A stretch of DNA of 64,000 nucleotides from Toxotes chatareus. Taxonomy: Eukaryota > Chordata > Actinopteri > Toxotidae. Made by a program: the position numbers and the translations under genes. Each line of letters starts with the position of its first letter. The stretch's first letter is position 1. Location of the stretch: contig CM028899.1 of the NCBI GenBank assembly GCA_016801885.1, forward strand, positions 21,938,501 through 22,002,500. The letters run 5' to 3'. Below the pieces are notes generated by a model, which was given only the letters and a program-made list of their open reading frames with translations, had not been told where the DNA came from and made no database searches. Below are positions 47,011-59,705 of this stretch, piece by piece.

Positions 47011-50000
47011 CGAGTGTGTTTGGGTGCCTTCACCATTCATAAACGTCTTCCCTTGTCCACGAGTCGTGCTTGACAGGCCGGCACAGAGAACAGAGCAGCA
47101 GTCAGATCACATCAGCACAGGGTGAAACTACACAACCCACAGGAGAGAACGCCTTCACCTCTGCCAACACTCTGAGAGGACAATACACAATCGACAGCCA
47201 CCTGGCTGAAATACATGCTGTAAAAAGATATTTGCAAAATGACAGACTGCTACTGCTTACTTCAGACGGGAAATGCAATCACAGAATAATTAGTTTGGCA
47301 TTTAGCTTTTCCCAATGATCCTAAAGTAGTTATATCTCATTACACTGACATAACCCAAAATGTGTTCTCAGGACCATTGCTCCTTAGCACATAACAGTTA
47401 ATACTGCAGCTACAAGTGAACAAGAGAAAATCATTGTAATATTATAGTTGTCTCTAGTGACACATAAGGCAATATATCTATATAAACTGTTGGCCATAAA
47501 GTAGGAACAAAATATATTTTAGATTTTAGAGGAGTGTGTCTGAAAACAAAATTATTCCAACTTTATCAGCAACAGCATATACATGTGTGTGTGTGTGTGT
47601 GAGTGTGTGTATTAGACACACATATGTAGACAGAAATATGGAAAATTAGATGTTTGTATTTATATAGCCTGTCAGTCAGTATGTGAGCACTGACTAATTA
47701 AAATGTAATTTAAACTGTAAGATCTATAAGTAGTTGAGCTGTCAGAGAATAATGCCACCATAAATTGTGTCTGGCTGTGTAAACCAGTGACTAATGTAAC
47801 CCGTGAAAGCAGTTGAAGTGCAGAGTGTAAGTTTGAGGACTGTGAGCAGTTTAAATGTCAGTTGTAATACCTGAGAGTAGCTGAACTGTTAGTTGATTGA
47901 GTGTAAGCAGGGACAGGACTTGAAATCTCAGTTAATATGTCAGTGAATAAGAAATAATTTTAAGACGAGTTGTTGATGTAACTTGTAGACAGTAATAATG
48001 ACATAATTCCATTCTTGGTTTTGGCATCATGTCTTTAAATATTTGACACTGACATGAATCCCATAGAATACTTTGACATGAGCAAAATCACCTTCTAATG
48101 GGGCGACAAGAGCTTGGTGAACAATGTGCTTAGGTAAGGTTAATAAACTTGAATAGTTAATGAGACGTCTTTCCAAGGCTTGACTTGATGGATGATGCTT
48201 TCTGACACTCATGTAGCAAAGAAAGTTTGGCTGCTGATTCCTCTGACCCTCACCCCACCCCACCCCGTACACCACTTCCTGGCTCATCAGCATGCTGACG
48301 TGGTCTGCCTCCCAATGCCTGGAAATGCCCTTACTTGGACCCAAGGTTAGCTCTCTGACATTTCAAGCTGATTACGAATTTGCCTGGTCTGTAACCTTTG
48401 CGTGGCGTGAATCTGGCTATCATTGCATTAGTGCTTCCATTATCATGCAGTCACATCTAATCTCACCTGGAGCTTGGGGCCTTCCTCATAGATGGGAAGG
48501 AAGCTAAAAGCCTCTTAATGTATGAGGGGATCATTTGAATAAAGCTCAGACTCACAGATAGGGCTGAGGGCGAGGTGTTTAGCTAAGGCCAAATCAAATT
48601 AGTGTCATTAGAAAAAAAAGATTTCTAATTCCTGGTTGAATTACAGCTCATCTTGCTTCCGTTTAATAAGCTAAATGAGACTGTAAGGAAAGAAATGCTG
48701 GGGGGTTGTACTGTAAATTCTCAAATGGTGGAAGAAGCCTGCATCCACCTCCTCTGAAGAGAAAAGCAGGCCTACATTTGAAACAGCCTCAAATGATATT
48801 AGACTTCCTAATTTCCCTTTGAGTTAAAAATATGTTGTATTCTATTTTTGTTCATCATTACAACAGAGTATTTTTTTTTCTTTTTATAAGACGTACTGCT
48901 CTAATTCCTCACTTACATTTGAAAGGCACATGAAATACATCACTAAATTAGCTTTCTTTCCAACACAGGCAAATCCAGACGGTCTAATTAATGCATTTAT
49001 TTAATCAGTTCTTTACTGCTTTAATATTCCGTTCTCCCACATTGTGACACTGAAAAAAAGGTCAAATTCAACTGCTAAAATTCTCAATAGAACCAATATA
49101 AGTAAATAAAAAAGATTAAAACAGTCCCCTTACTTCTAGGCTTTTAATGTGAAACGTCTACAGGAATTTTAGAGTTTTGTTGCCTGTGGCTTATAGCACA
49201 GAAAAAAAAAACAAAGAGGAGCTGACTGGTATTCTTTAATGAGTAAGAACTGTATTTTAAAAGAAGAGAAACTCATGATGTTGTTTAACAGCAAACAACA
49301 GAGTCAGAAAATTACATTTAAATCTCCCGTCACTATTCCCCTTTTCATCTGGACCAGATGATAAATTGCTGTTTATTTGCTAACAAACACTCAGATTAGC
49401 ACCTCCTTACCTGAGAGAAGAGCTCCTCAGTGCTAACATTACCCTCTGTACGCTCAGATCACAGGATGCAGGGTCATCTTACTGCTTTCAGACAACACTT
49501 CCTGTACAGATGCTCGTTAAAAGCTCCTCCGGTGGCACAAAAGGCATAATAACTACCTTTCCTGTCAGGGTCTTTATGTGAAACAGATAAAGGAAGTGTC
49601 TGACAGTGGCTTTATGTGAATGGCAAAATTTAACCAGTTGGAACCAATGCTAAAAATAAATAAGTAAATAAAGACAAAGTGCTGCATACACAATAGGGTC
49701 GGAGTTAAATACAATCAGATGCAATCTGATCAATATCTGTTATTCAGTATCTTAAAACTCCTACTACTACTAATAATAATATTGATGACTCGGGATCTCA
49801 TTGGGGGACTTCAGACCTACTTGTGATTTGTAAAACAAAGACTCTGGCATTAATTATTGAGACTTCTGCAACAGCTCAAACTAAGAATAAACCATTATTA
49901 AATTCTCAGCCATTACTTCAAGCATTTTGCCCCTTTTGGGCCAAAAAAAAAAAAAAAAAAAAAGAATGTCAACACATTCTAACCTATAAATACACACTCT

Positions 50001-53000
50001 CCAACTGGGGCTGATCAGTGCACTCTAAAAAATGCTGGAACAGACTAATGCTGTACATAATTTATCCAAGTGTCACCCAAGTCCAATTAGCTGCAGGAGG
50101 TTTTGCATGGATGGAGGCAGAAATGAACAAACACATGAATGAATGAGAAAGGCTGTGGGGGAAAAAAGGAACCAGTAAAAACCTATACGCAGGCTGCTGT
50201 CACAGCCCAGATAATAGCCCCAGTGCTATTATGTGTGAGGTCTCCTCCAAATGACCCAAACTTCAAAGCTGAGAGATGCTATGGCTCCTATCTTCTTTTT
50301 TTTTTTCCTTTTTTTTTTTTTTTGGAATCAAGTAGGAAGAGTTGCAAAACCATGTATACATAAAACAAACAGCATATATTACAAACTTCTCTTTCTACGT
50401 GTGTGTGTGTGTATGTTAATGTGTGATTTTATCTGTAAACTGCTCTGGAATAATCAGCCAGTCTTTATAGTTTTCTCACTTAACCCCAGGATAGAGTGTG
50501 ACCACTTCCTCTGGTATTTGTGTGTTTGTGTGCGTGTGAGCGAAGGTCGGTGCTGCAGGTCGCGGGACCACATGGCCGCAGCACAGCCAGCTGTTGTTGG
50601 CAAAAGTGTGTGACGCTCACATTAGAGAAATAAAGCAGCCGCCCGCTGAAGCAGATGTTGAGAGGCAGATTCCCAGAGGCCAGAGAGGATAGGATTAGCA
50701 CCCCTCTCTGCTGCTCCTGTTCTCTTTACATTCAGTGGAATATAATGTCACTTCCAGGTGAGTTTACTGTTTGTTTAGGCTGCTTTTGCAGTACTGGATA
50801 CATCAGATCGGTTTATGCATAAAGATGATGTTCACTATATATATAATGTATAGACAAAATCAAAAGAGTTTATTGTATCTGTTATTCTTTGCATATTGAG
50901 GAGGCTGGTATCAAAACTTTTTTTGATGTTTTTGACAAATCTTGGATGATGGCATCAGTCCAAAGCTGTTTCATCATCATTCTACTGTATTATACATTGG
51001 AAATGGTTAGATCATGGGTTAACTGTGACACAGCACTGTTTGCTTTGTAACACAACTTCAAAAAACAATGCACGTGTACAGTATAAAGCAGCTGTGGACA
51101 ACAGATACTGTAAGAATCACTTATATTCATTTAGAGATCAATGCAAACTGTATTACCAATATTCCTGCTTTTAGCACAATAATATATATCTATTTTTAAT
51201 TGAAACATCTCATGGCAATTTTCAATGGAAAAATTGTTTATTTATGGTTTGAGAACTACTGTGTGCATATGATCTTACTACTTTGCTTCATCAGCTTCAT
51301 AGCAGATAGACATTGCTCCAGTAACAGACATGGTTCTGAGACATCTGTTCTCAGTGCAAAGCTGAAGACACCAGCAACTCACTTTGTGCTGCCTTATTTT
51401 GAATGATGCTTTCACCTGTTTGTGCCTATCCTCCCATCTGTGCACCTTGAGCTGTGCACATGGCACCAAAGTAGAACCACACCAAGAGAATTTCAAGCTC
51501 AAGAAAATACCAGAAATGCGAAATTACACTCAGAATAGTAAATTATGAAGGAAGACCTGCAATGATCTTCACACGTTTGTGCAATTTTGGACAAAGAATT
51601 ACTGTAATGTTACAGCACCACATCAAATCTCAGCAGTTTATGCTATCCAAGGAAACAGTCCCAAGCAACAAGATACAAAGGCAAAACTAAAATGGAAAGA
51701 AAACTTAGTATACACATTTCTGAGGACAACTGGGAGGAAATGAATCTGAATGTACATACAAATAGAGGTTCTCATGAAAAATACAATTATGGTACTTTAT
51801 AACACCAGTGCAACAAGCTTTAAACAAAAAATGAGCAAATGAGCTGATTGACAGTCTAATCTAATGCCAACTATGGTCATGTCTCCTGGTTATATCCATC
51901 AAAACAACTGGTTTGGAACAATATAAAGAAGGAAATCAATACTGTCTTAAAGAGGGTCATTTATTTGAACACAGACTTTGTGCTGTTAGGCAAAACAGTG
52001 GATAAAATGCAAAATGAAAATGACAAATATTTTTATTTTAAGAATGGTGTGTATAACAGCACTGAAACAGATAATAAGAAACTGGCTCCAAAAAAAAAAA
52101 AAAAAAAGTCCTCTGATAGATAAATGTAATAAACAAATTTATCAGATGGAGCACGTAACCTATAATATAAGGGGGAACTTGAAACTTTTTGGGGAAAAAA
52201 TGGTCTAAGTAGTCACGTTACTATGGTAATGAATTGAAAATAAAAATTTAATTAAAAATGCTACTTTACTCCGACAGTCACCGAGGGGAGCACTATATGT
52301 ACCTTAGCCTGTGTAAGGTCTGGTATTTTGTATTTTCTTTTTTTTTTTTAGTCCTTAGGAAACTGTGCATTAGTGAGAACGGCTAATATCACTCATATGA
52401 CTGCATTAGCTCAGCTGATTGAAACAAATAGCAGCAGCAGCAGAAACACCTAACTCTGCTTTCACTCGTATAAGGTTTGCAGTTAAACTCTGACATCTCT
52501 CTTTCTATTTGTCAGCGTAGCGTACAGCCTCAGCTAGAGAGAATATAGCCACTCAATGGCACACCCTATACAGTATGCTGCGAAAGGAGAAGACGTGTCC
52601 AGTCAGGTCAAATCAGACACAAAACACTCCACTGTCAATCAGCGTCCTGTGCTTGTCCCTGTGTGTCTGGCCCTCTGAAAAGACACAAATGAATAATTCA
52701 AGGTCACCTCAGTCTCAATCTCAGGTCGCCAGGTCATTTCCTTTTCAGTGGGTGGAGGTTTAATGTGGATGTGTATGTGTGTGTGGGTTTATTATCGGCA
52801 GAGATGAGATTACAGTTTGGTGTGAAAGAGGAGAGAAAGCTCAAACAAAAAGAGGCCTGGACTGTCCCTCTCCACTTACTGGCTGCCGATGGAGTGAAGT
52901 CAGCCGGTCTGGGAGACTGAATGTGGGGCTGTCTGCACAACAACGGTATCGGTTTCAGTCAGAGGTGGCCATCAACATGTCAGCTTAATGAGTTTGACAT

Positions 53001-53469
53001 TGCCATGGACACTCTGTCAGGAGAAAGGCTGAGAGGAAGCTCTCACAGCAGAGCATTTAAAGATGACAGGTCTTTCCATGCTGTCAGTCAAATGGCCCTG
53101 CATAATTTTGTACTGCATATTCTGTAGACCCACAGCAGTATATTATTTTTTTTTTTGTCATCTGAGGGCGCTTACAGCATAAATGCCAGCATACAGTATG
53201 AGTCATTTGTCATTATCTTTGGGACCAACTACTGTTAGACAGCAGAGTGTTATGGTAAAGTGATTATTTGTCAGAAATGTTGAGAACAAGTTTTAGTCAA
53301 GGCTAAGAATGATCACTTTATTCAAACCTCTGAAAACTGCTTTTAAAGAAGTGGTGATAAAATTTAGGCACAAAATGGTGAGGTTGTGTTTATTATGATT
53401 GCAGCTTTGGAGAGATGATGTATGGTCTGATTAGTTTAAGCATCCAGACATAAAAGGTGTTTTGACTAT
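45926..53469. other. Long unassigned stretch
   Basis: 7.5 kb without a recognisable gene or transposon core. Simple repeats: (GT)n at 46971-47009 and 47584-47610, 21 A at 49943-49963, T-rich 50296-50323, (GT)n 50399-50412, A-run about 52090-52107. A locally GC-rich patch at 50540-50757 ends in CTTCCAG followed by GTGAGT and could be a non-coding first exon, but this is weak. Confidence 0.45.
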
Positions 53470-53965
53470 CAAATTTAGTTTGACCTAACACGATTCAACA
53501 AAGGAGGCCCCGGTTGAAGCGTAGTCTCACAGACAGACACATAAAAAATAGGATGGATCCTCATACATCATGGTTGATGGTGACAGATGGCCTCTGGGTT
53601 GGTAACCTTGGAGATGAGGAACGGTCCTACGAAACAAGGAGCTGACTTGCAGGACTCCACCATCAACAGTATATCCCTGGTGGCCAGCTATATTCTTTGC
53701 CCCGGAAGATAGGATGTTGCATCAAATGTTGCTGGTTGGCAGTCTGCTGGGATTGGACCAAAGTCTGAAGCAGGGTAGCCCCGGCTCGGAACCACGTACA
53801 TCAACATTGCTGGGTGCATGCCCCCCTTTCCCGGGCCAGGAACAAGGGAGGCTGAAAATCATGTGCAGACCGGAAAGGACATAACCCCATGGCTCAAGTG
53901 GGAACAGTGTTGTGGGCATTCTCTGCTTGGACCAGGATGTACTTCTCAGTCAGTACTTCTTGAAG
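53470..53965 (-). pseudogene. Ty3/gypsy integrase C-terminal remnant
   Basis: Minus-strand pieces in the expected order: LVQAENAHNTVPT (usual wording EYAHNxxxxxxTGxSPF), then FQPPLFLARE, PGQRI, LATRDILLMVES, APCFVGPFLISKVTNPEAI and HPIFYVS. This is the end of integrase and its GPY/F-type C-terminal module. Several stops are present. It lies directly against the 3' end of the piggyBac pseudogene at 53965, whereas the protease/RT part of a gypsy element in the same orientation begins at about 56040 on the other side. The two halves are probably one element interrupted by the piggyBac sequence. Described only; it is not functional. Confidence 0.72.
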
Positions 53966-55925
53966 CACTCCACATGTAGTAGCACATCACACTTTCCACA
54001 TGCAAATGATGTGCATCCGCCACAGTTCTTGCATCACTTGTACCTAGTGTTGCAGGGCCAGTGTTTGAAACTATCAAACCTGGTGGCATCAGTTGTCGCC
54101 ACCGCCATTGAAGATCTTCTGCCCTGCCTACTTGGCTTTGTTCCATAGCGAAGGAGGAGGGTCTGGGCTACCAGCCTCTGGAAGGAGAAGAGATCCTTCT
54201 GCCCGCTTTTCCAGGACCTAAATGAATGACAAAACAAGCATGATAAATGCATGAATGTGCCATGTTTTTGTTTGCATATGATGCTACTGATGAATCATAT
54301 TCATGTTCTGTAAAAGCAATATCACACTTGAGTTTGTGATGTTGGTCTGGATATCATCACTGTTGCTCTTGTCGACCGAAGAGAACTAGCGATGACCTCG
54401 AGTCAAACATCACAAACTCGATTGTGATAGCGCTAAATAACATACAGCCTTGAGTACCGGTAATAGCACCAACTGTTCACCATGGCACTGTTCAGGGCCC
54501 AGCTGAAGCATGGCCACCACCACTTCTTGGACCGGATGTTGACTCTGTAGTGGCTGACAAACTGGTCATGCAGGTCCACTCCTCCCATGTGTGTGTTGTA
54601 GTCCTGGATACACTTGGGCTGTTTGACCTTGTCCGTGGTCCACTTCTGTTTGTTCCATCTCTTCGCCTCAGTTTCGGTGAACTCCCTCTCCATGTTCGAC
54701 ACCACAGTGACCACGCTGTTGTCAGGTCTGGGGTGCTGTTAAGGGAACGTTACGGAGCTGAATTTGTCGCATCGTGCCACAGCCTACATAGCCTCTCAGG
54801 GTCATCTCATCCACCAGGGACAGGGTTGTGAAGAGGTTGTCGTGGTAAAACTTGACTCCAGGTGGCACTTCAGCTTTCTCTGCCAGGCCAAGAACCACAC
54901 TCGGACCCTGACCAAGTCCAGTTTCCAACAGATGTGTGTGGCTTCCTACATATGGCTCCATCTGATTGACAAACCCGGAAGAGGATGCTAAGCTCCATAT
55001 TTTATACCCAAAACGAATAGGCTTCCCTCTAATAAACTGTTTGCACTCATGCCTTCAAAAATACTCAATCATCATCTCATCTACTGCCACATGTTCTGCT
55101 ATCGGGACTGCATTGTTGATGTCAATCAGATGCTTTAAAAGGGGACGTATCTTGAAGAACGGGTCAGCTGTGATCTTCATGTTGTCTACTAAATAAACAG
55201 AAGACATAATCTCATCAAACCTGTTCCTCTGTATGGCATCTTTTACAGCAGTGTTGCTGACATCATAATCGTCTGACCAGAGAAGACGCCACCTTGGGAC
55301 TGTGTTGTATCCATTGATCAACAGAATACCATAGAATGTCAGAAGTTCATCATCAGTCAGGTTGTATGTTTTCCCTTTTTGTTTGGCGTAGAGATTGGAC
55401 ATTTCCAGTGTGGCATCTCTGAGGGACTTGGGATAGAATGTGAAGAAGATATCCACTGGATCATCTGATATGAAGCCAGGATCATGTTCTTTGGGGACAT
55501 GGTGAGAGATCTGATTTTTTCTTGGCTTGTGCTGGTACTTTGGCTGTAATCTTGATTTTTTAAAATTTCCTGGCTTGGTTCTTAGTTTTGTGGAGAATGA
55601 GCCCAACGATCTGACTGGTCACCTTTTCATTTGTGCCACTGACCCTTCTAGTCTCTGTCTGACTCATTGAGGATGAGCACCCAGGATCATCATCGGGGGG
55701 ATTTGGCAGTTGCATGTCTGAATTAGGTAAAAAGCCTTCACCTTTCAGTAATCTCGATGGGAGGCGGTTATGGTCACCAGAGGCCTCGTCATCAGATTGG
55801 TCACTGTCACAGTCTGTCATGTGCATGCATTTGTGACTCAGGCACAACTGTGATGTCCGCCACAGTTTCAGAGTCCTGCAGCATGGCCAGGATCTCTGCT
55901 ATGGTGTACCTAAGGAAAGGACAAC
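53965..55925 (-). pseudogene. piggyBac-type transposase pseudogene (PGBD4-like)
   Basis: Read leftwards. An acidic N-terminus starts after an acceptor (YTIAEILAMLQDSETVADI; CDSDQSDDEASGDHNRLPSR). The DDE_Tnp_1_7 domain follows: DPVDIFFTFYP, DELLTFYGILLINGY, then the first catalytic Asp in VDEMM (codon 55079-55081), a TGA at 55055-55057, and KQFIRGKPIRFGYKIW. The second Asp is in FYHDNLFTT (54839-54841) and the third in MGGVDLHDQ (54574-54576). A likely intron occupies about 54219-54446. A C-terminal zinc ribbon, CKNCGGCTSFACGKCDVLLH, lies near 54000. Lesions seen: frameshifts near 55840, 55600 and 54715 (the last with a short deletion), the TGA, and another TGA before the ribbon. Near full length for the family but inactive. 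Confidence 0.85.
54315..54434. repeat. Imperfect 120-bp palindrome in the piggyBac intron
   Basis: Outer arms 54320-54343 (TATCACACTTGAGTTTGTGA...) and 54406-54429 (AACATCACAAACTCGATTGT...) are reverse complements with about three mismatches. The inner halves continue to pair imperfectly up to a GTCGAC centre at 54371-54376. This looks like a small foldback/MITE-type insertion inside the inferred intron, or part of the intron itself. Confidence 0.75.
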
Positions 55926-56039
55926 ATACATGATTGATTTTTATTTTGACCTATGTTATTTAATGAAAAATGTTTACATACATAGCATACCAGCGGGAAA
56001 AGGGGGATTTGTGTGTGTGTGGAAGGGGGGGCAATCCTA

Positions 56040-56640
56040 GGTACAATTTACAAAGGTGTAGTTCCTGATGAAATGCCTATAGAAGTTGATGAACCCCAGG
56101 AGCCATTTGAGTGTGTGGGAGTTTGCACCAACCAATCAGAGACTGCCCTCACCTTTTATGGATCCATGTAGATTTGACCTGTCGTTAGAGCAAATCCCAG
56201 AAAAGCCACTTGGAAAACATGGAACTCACACACAACCCTCTGGACATGTACTTGTGGGGAACTTAGAAAAGATTGGGATGTCACCCAGATATAAAAAGTA
56301 AACTTTTTTCAACATGTCACATAACACATCATTATATGCCCCTTGGGAGGTGATGTCCCTGGCAGAGGGAGGTGTCCACCTGAGGGGACTTTGGTCATTT
56401 CTGGGGAATCTGATCCAGAAGCACAACTGAAGACAGGGGCCATAGCAGACATAAGGCAAGACAGCATGACAGTAATCACTCCGGCTGGAAATAACCCCCC
56501 TAGACCAGTCAATGTGTTGGCTATGGTGAATCAGCCATGAATGCCCAGGATTTGGGGGAGTTAATGATGTGAAACGTGGATCACTCGTGGTGATTACCTG
56601 ACATGCCCAGATGGAATCGAGCTCATAAGTATGACACAAG
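56040..56640 (-). pseudogene. Ty3/gypsy protease-RT remnant
   Basis: Minus-strand reading from about 56640: GHSWLIHHSQHIDW (the usual post-protease LGxxWLxxHxPxIDW motif, HIDW codons at 56504-56515), SRSDYCHAVLP, then after a deletion DVLCDMLKKVYFLYLGDIPI (56280-56340), where the catalytic YLDD/YVDD box reads YLGD. Across stops follow LKWLLGFINFYRHFIRNYTF. The order is protease end, RT palm, RT thumb. The conserved Asp change and multiple stops show it is dead. Together with 53470-53965 it brackets the piggyBac pseudogene. Confidence 0.75.
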
Positions 56641-57390
56641 ACAGTTAAAAAGGTAAAATGGCCAGGTGAGCGTTTCAGATTTTAGTCAACAGCCTTCTCA
56701 TTTTTCATCAGAGAATCTTCAAAAACTTTATTGTACAGACACAGTTACACGAACAGTTATAGACAGATACATTATGTACACACATCTTCCCAGTAGCTGC
56801 TCTCCTTCATGTTAAAACAGATGGAGTGTTTTTGGATGGAGGGAAATTGTGCTTCTGCTACTTAGATTTTAATGCATTAGTGACAGAAAACATGAGTCAA
56901 ATTTGTTTTGCTTTAAATGGAACATGCTGAGAGCAGAAGGAACATTTTCTTGCCTCTCCTGAGACAGAGCTGCTTTTATGTTTGTGTTTATGGGCTGAGT
57001 TTAAAGTACAGTCAGCAAAATCACAGCAAGTCTTTTTTTTCTGTCTTCCCAAGCCAGATCAGTGAACTGATTAACTTTAAGAGATAACGTTGGTGGAAAT
57101 TATATATAAATTAGAAATTATATATAAAGTTTGCATCTTCTCCTCTTGATGAAATGTGAGTTACTAATGCCAAAAAAATAAAAAGACACCTTCCTTCTGT
57201 GTAATTGATCTGATTTTATTTTACCTCCCTAAAATGAACAGAATAATACTCTAAAAAAAAGTTGCAGTAAAACTAGTCCATGCATTTCCAGCTTCTAGGC
57301 AAGACTGTTTGCAATTCATTATTATCAGGCTGTCCCAACAAGTCTCTAACGTTAATCCAAAATGCTTGCCCATGAGTACTGATAGTAACT
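56641..57390. other. Unassigned DNA
   Basis: AT-rich, nothing recognised. Confidence 0.45.
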
Positions 57391-57690
57391 ATGGAGAGAG
57401 ACCATATTTTTTCCATGTTAGTTTCTCTTCATTGGCTCCCTGTAAAATCCAGAAAAGAATTTAAAATCCTTCTCCTCACCAACAAAGCCCTCAGACACCA
57501 TCATATCTTAAAGAGCTCAGTAGCCTTATCCCACTCGAATGCTCCCAGAATAAAAGTTTACTTGTGGTTCCTAGAATCTCCAAAAGAACAATAAAAGGCA
57601 GAGTCTTCGGTTCTCAGATTCTTCTATTCTGGAATAATTTCCTAGTTTGTGTACTGGGAGGTAAATACCTTGGAGCTTGCATTCTATGTG
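57391..57690 (+). pseudogene. L2-like LINE ORF2 C-terminal fragment
   Basis: Plus-strand reading: VSLHWLPVKSRKEFKILLLT then NKALRHHH. The same LHWLPVxxRIxFKIL wording is present in the better preserved copy at 61605-62767. In a shifted frame follows GRVFGSQILLFWNNF, equivalent to the GDRAFxxxxxxxWN end of that protein. About 90 residues with one stop and one frame change. Confidence 0.75.
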
Positions 57691-59009
57691 CTAATTAATT
57701 AGCAAAGATGTTGTATAATGAAGTGGGCATTGTAGGTTGCTCATTAGTAACTTTAATAATCACAATTAATATAATGAACTACGTTTTTTATTGCAAATAA
57801 GATGGTCACTAATCTTTATATGACAGACTTAGATTTGTTTTAATTGTCATTCAGCAGACGCACCGTCAGTGTATATATTAAACAAAATATTGATACCTTG
57901 GCTCACAGTGTGCTGGACATACAAAATACAAAAATAATATATTGACAGAATTCTACAGAATATAAAAGAAGAATATAGACAGACTAACATGGACAGCAGT
58001 GGATGAAAATGTGATTGTACCTACTTATTCCTTTGCCTCTCGAGCAGTTCCTCTGAAAGGCAGTCAAAAGCTGAACTCTGACATGTGAGTTCAATAGAAA
58101 TGCTGTTGCCAGTTTGGGTGAAATCAGAGGTGGCAGCTGTACATAGAAGCATCTCATTGTGGCAGAAATTTTTTATTTTTTATTTTTTTTATTTTTTGAG
58201 GAATAGAATAACCCAGGTTGGATCTATTCTAATCTTCATGACATCTTTTATAACGTTTTTTTTTTTTTTTTTTTTTTTTTTTTATCTTTGTGGGGGGTCA
58301 CGCAGTGGAACAGAATCCAGACCTGTACGTAGGCCTCCTGGAGGACATGCAACAAGGTGAAACCTTTAGACACAAAGGATAAGACAAAGAAGATGCAGCA
58401 GAACAAGAACAGAATAGAACTAAAGTTATCAGTATTTCTGGGGCCATAATAACCAAAGGGCCAGAAGTAAGCATCTGATTTGTATTTATTTATTTATTTG
58501 TGTCACAGTTAGTGGCATTGAGTTTGTCTTTGAATTTTGTAATGTGTTATGTTTCTGAGAGAAATGGAATATGTGAGCAGGGTTTGATTACAATAGGGAT
58601 TTTATAAAATTCTTCAGTTTTGATTGGATTAGATTCCTGCTTAAAGTGGGCGTGACTTAGTGAGCAAAGCCCCACCTCTCTCACATTCCCTGTTAAATCA
58701 GGAGAACAAAGCACAGTATTCAGCAAAGTAAAGAAAGTTATACTATGCTCTGCTTGCTGCTAAGATCCAAGAGCTGATTGCCACAAATTGGACACATTTC
58801 TGTACACACCCCTGTGTTATATATGTGGCATATAACAAGAGGTAACTGAAATTAAAATAAAAATTGTTTTTTTTAAACGATAACTAACTGAAACTGTACT
58901 GTGTTTACAAAACTAACTAGAATAAATTAAAATTATAGAGAAAATGTCTTTAGTTCTTGTCTTAGTTTATTTCACTAAGCCTGCAAACTTTGGGTAGATA
59001 TAAAATCTT
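57691..59009. other. Unassigned DNA with T-tracts
   Basis: It contains a 28-T run at 58256-58283 preceded by T/A-rich simple sequence, and (TTTA)n near 58485. No coding feature was supported. Confidence 0.45.
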
Positions 59010-59610
59010 CCTTTTTTTCTTCTTGCGACAGCAGGTGGTGCTCGTGTTGTCTGTCCATGCCTGGTATCATGGCGGCGACAGGAGAAAATACCAGAGTCCC
59101 ATTCGGGATTTCTTTTTACAGCATCTTAGATAAGAGCAAGTGCCTTGTAATGGAAGCTGATGAAATATGTGGAATATTTCTAAAGGGGAAAAATACCACA
59201 AATCTAAAAGTCCATTTGAAAAGCTCACACAATGAGGCCAACCTAGCATTCTTTGACAAGGTACAGGAGAAGGGCCAGCTCTTCTCCACCAAAACAGAAG
59301 CTAACTCCAGGCCAAGCAGCGTCATGCAGCCAGGGACAACCTCCTGACAGCTGTCAGTCAAGCAGTGCTTCCAACTGCAGCCTGATAACTGCTGGTTAGT
59401 AAATACACAGGAACAGCACAAGAGGGAGGAAGCCTTGGTGAATATGTTTATTGAAACTGAGATGTCCACACGACTTGCCCAGCTGGAACTGCAAGAGTTA
59501 ATAGCCTTATTGGTGCTAAGATGGATATGGCAAAGCAGAAACTGAAAGAGATCATAAGCGAAGTGGGGAAGCTGATTGTATGGCCCTATGCTCGTAACTC
59601 AGCTTAATTT
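59010..59610 (+). pseudogene. hAT transposase N-terminal remnant with BED-type finger
   Basis: The reading starts with a pyrimidine-rich acceptor-like sequence at about 59010-59030. The first part reads SKCLVMEADEICGIFLKGKN then TTNLKVHLKSSHNEANLAF, the second half of a BED zinc finger (C-x-x-C...H-x4-H; here only one of the paired cysteines is evident). After a stop: TQEQHKREEALVNMFIETEM near 59410, and VNSLIGAKMDMAKQKLKEII then SEVGKL (59490-59570). The latter is the helix-rich part that precedes the first catalytic Asp in ZBED1-like fish hAT proteins. It ends abruptly there. Stops and frameshifts make it inactive. Confidence 0.7.
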
Positions 59611-59705
59611 TTTCAGTCTACTATTGTTGTTGCGTCCAGTTGAATTTTCTGTTTAGTGACACAAACACATATTTCTTATAGTTGTCTTTTGTGGACGGTT
59701 AGCTA

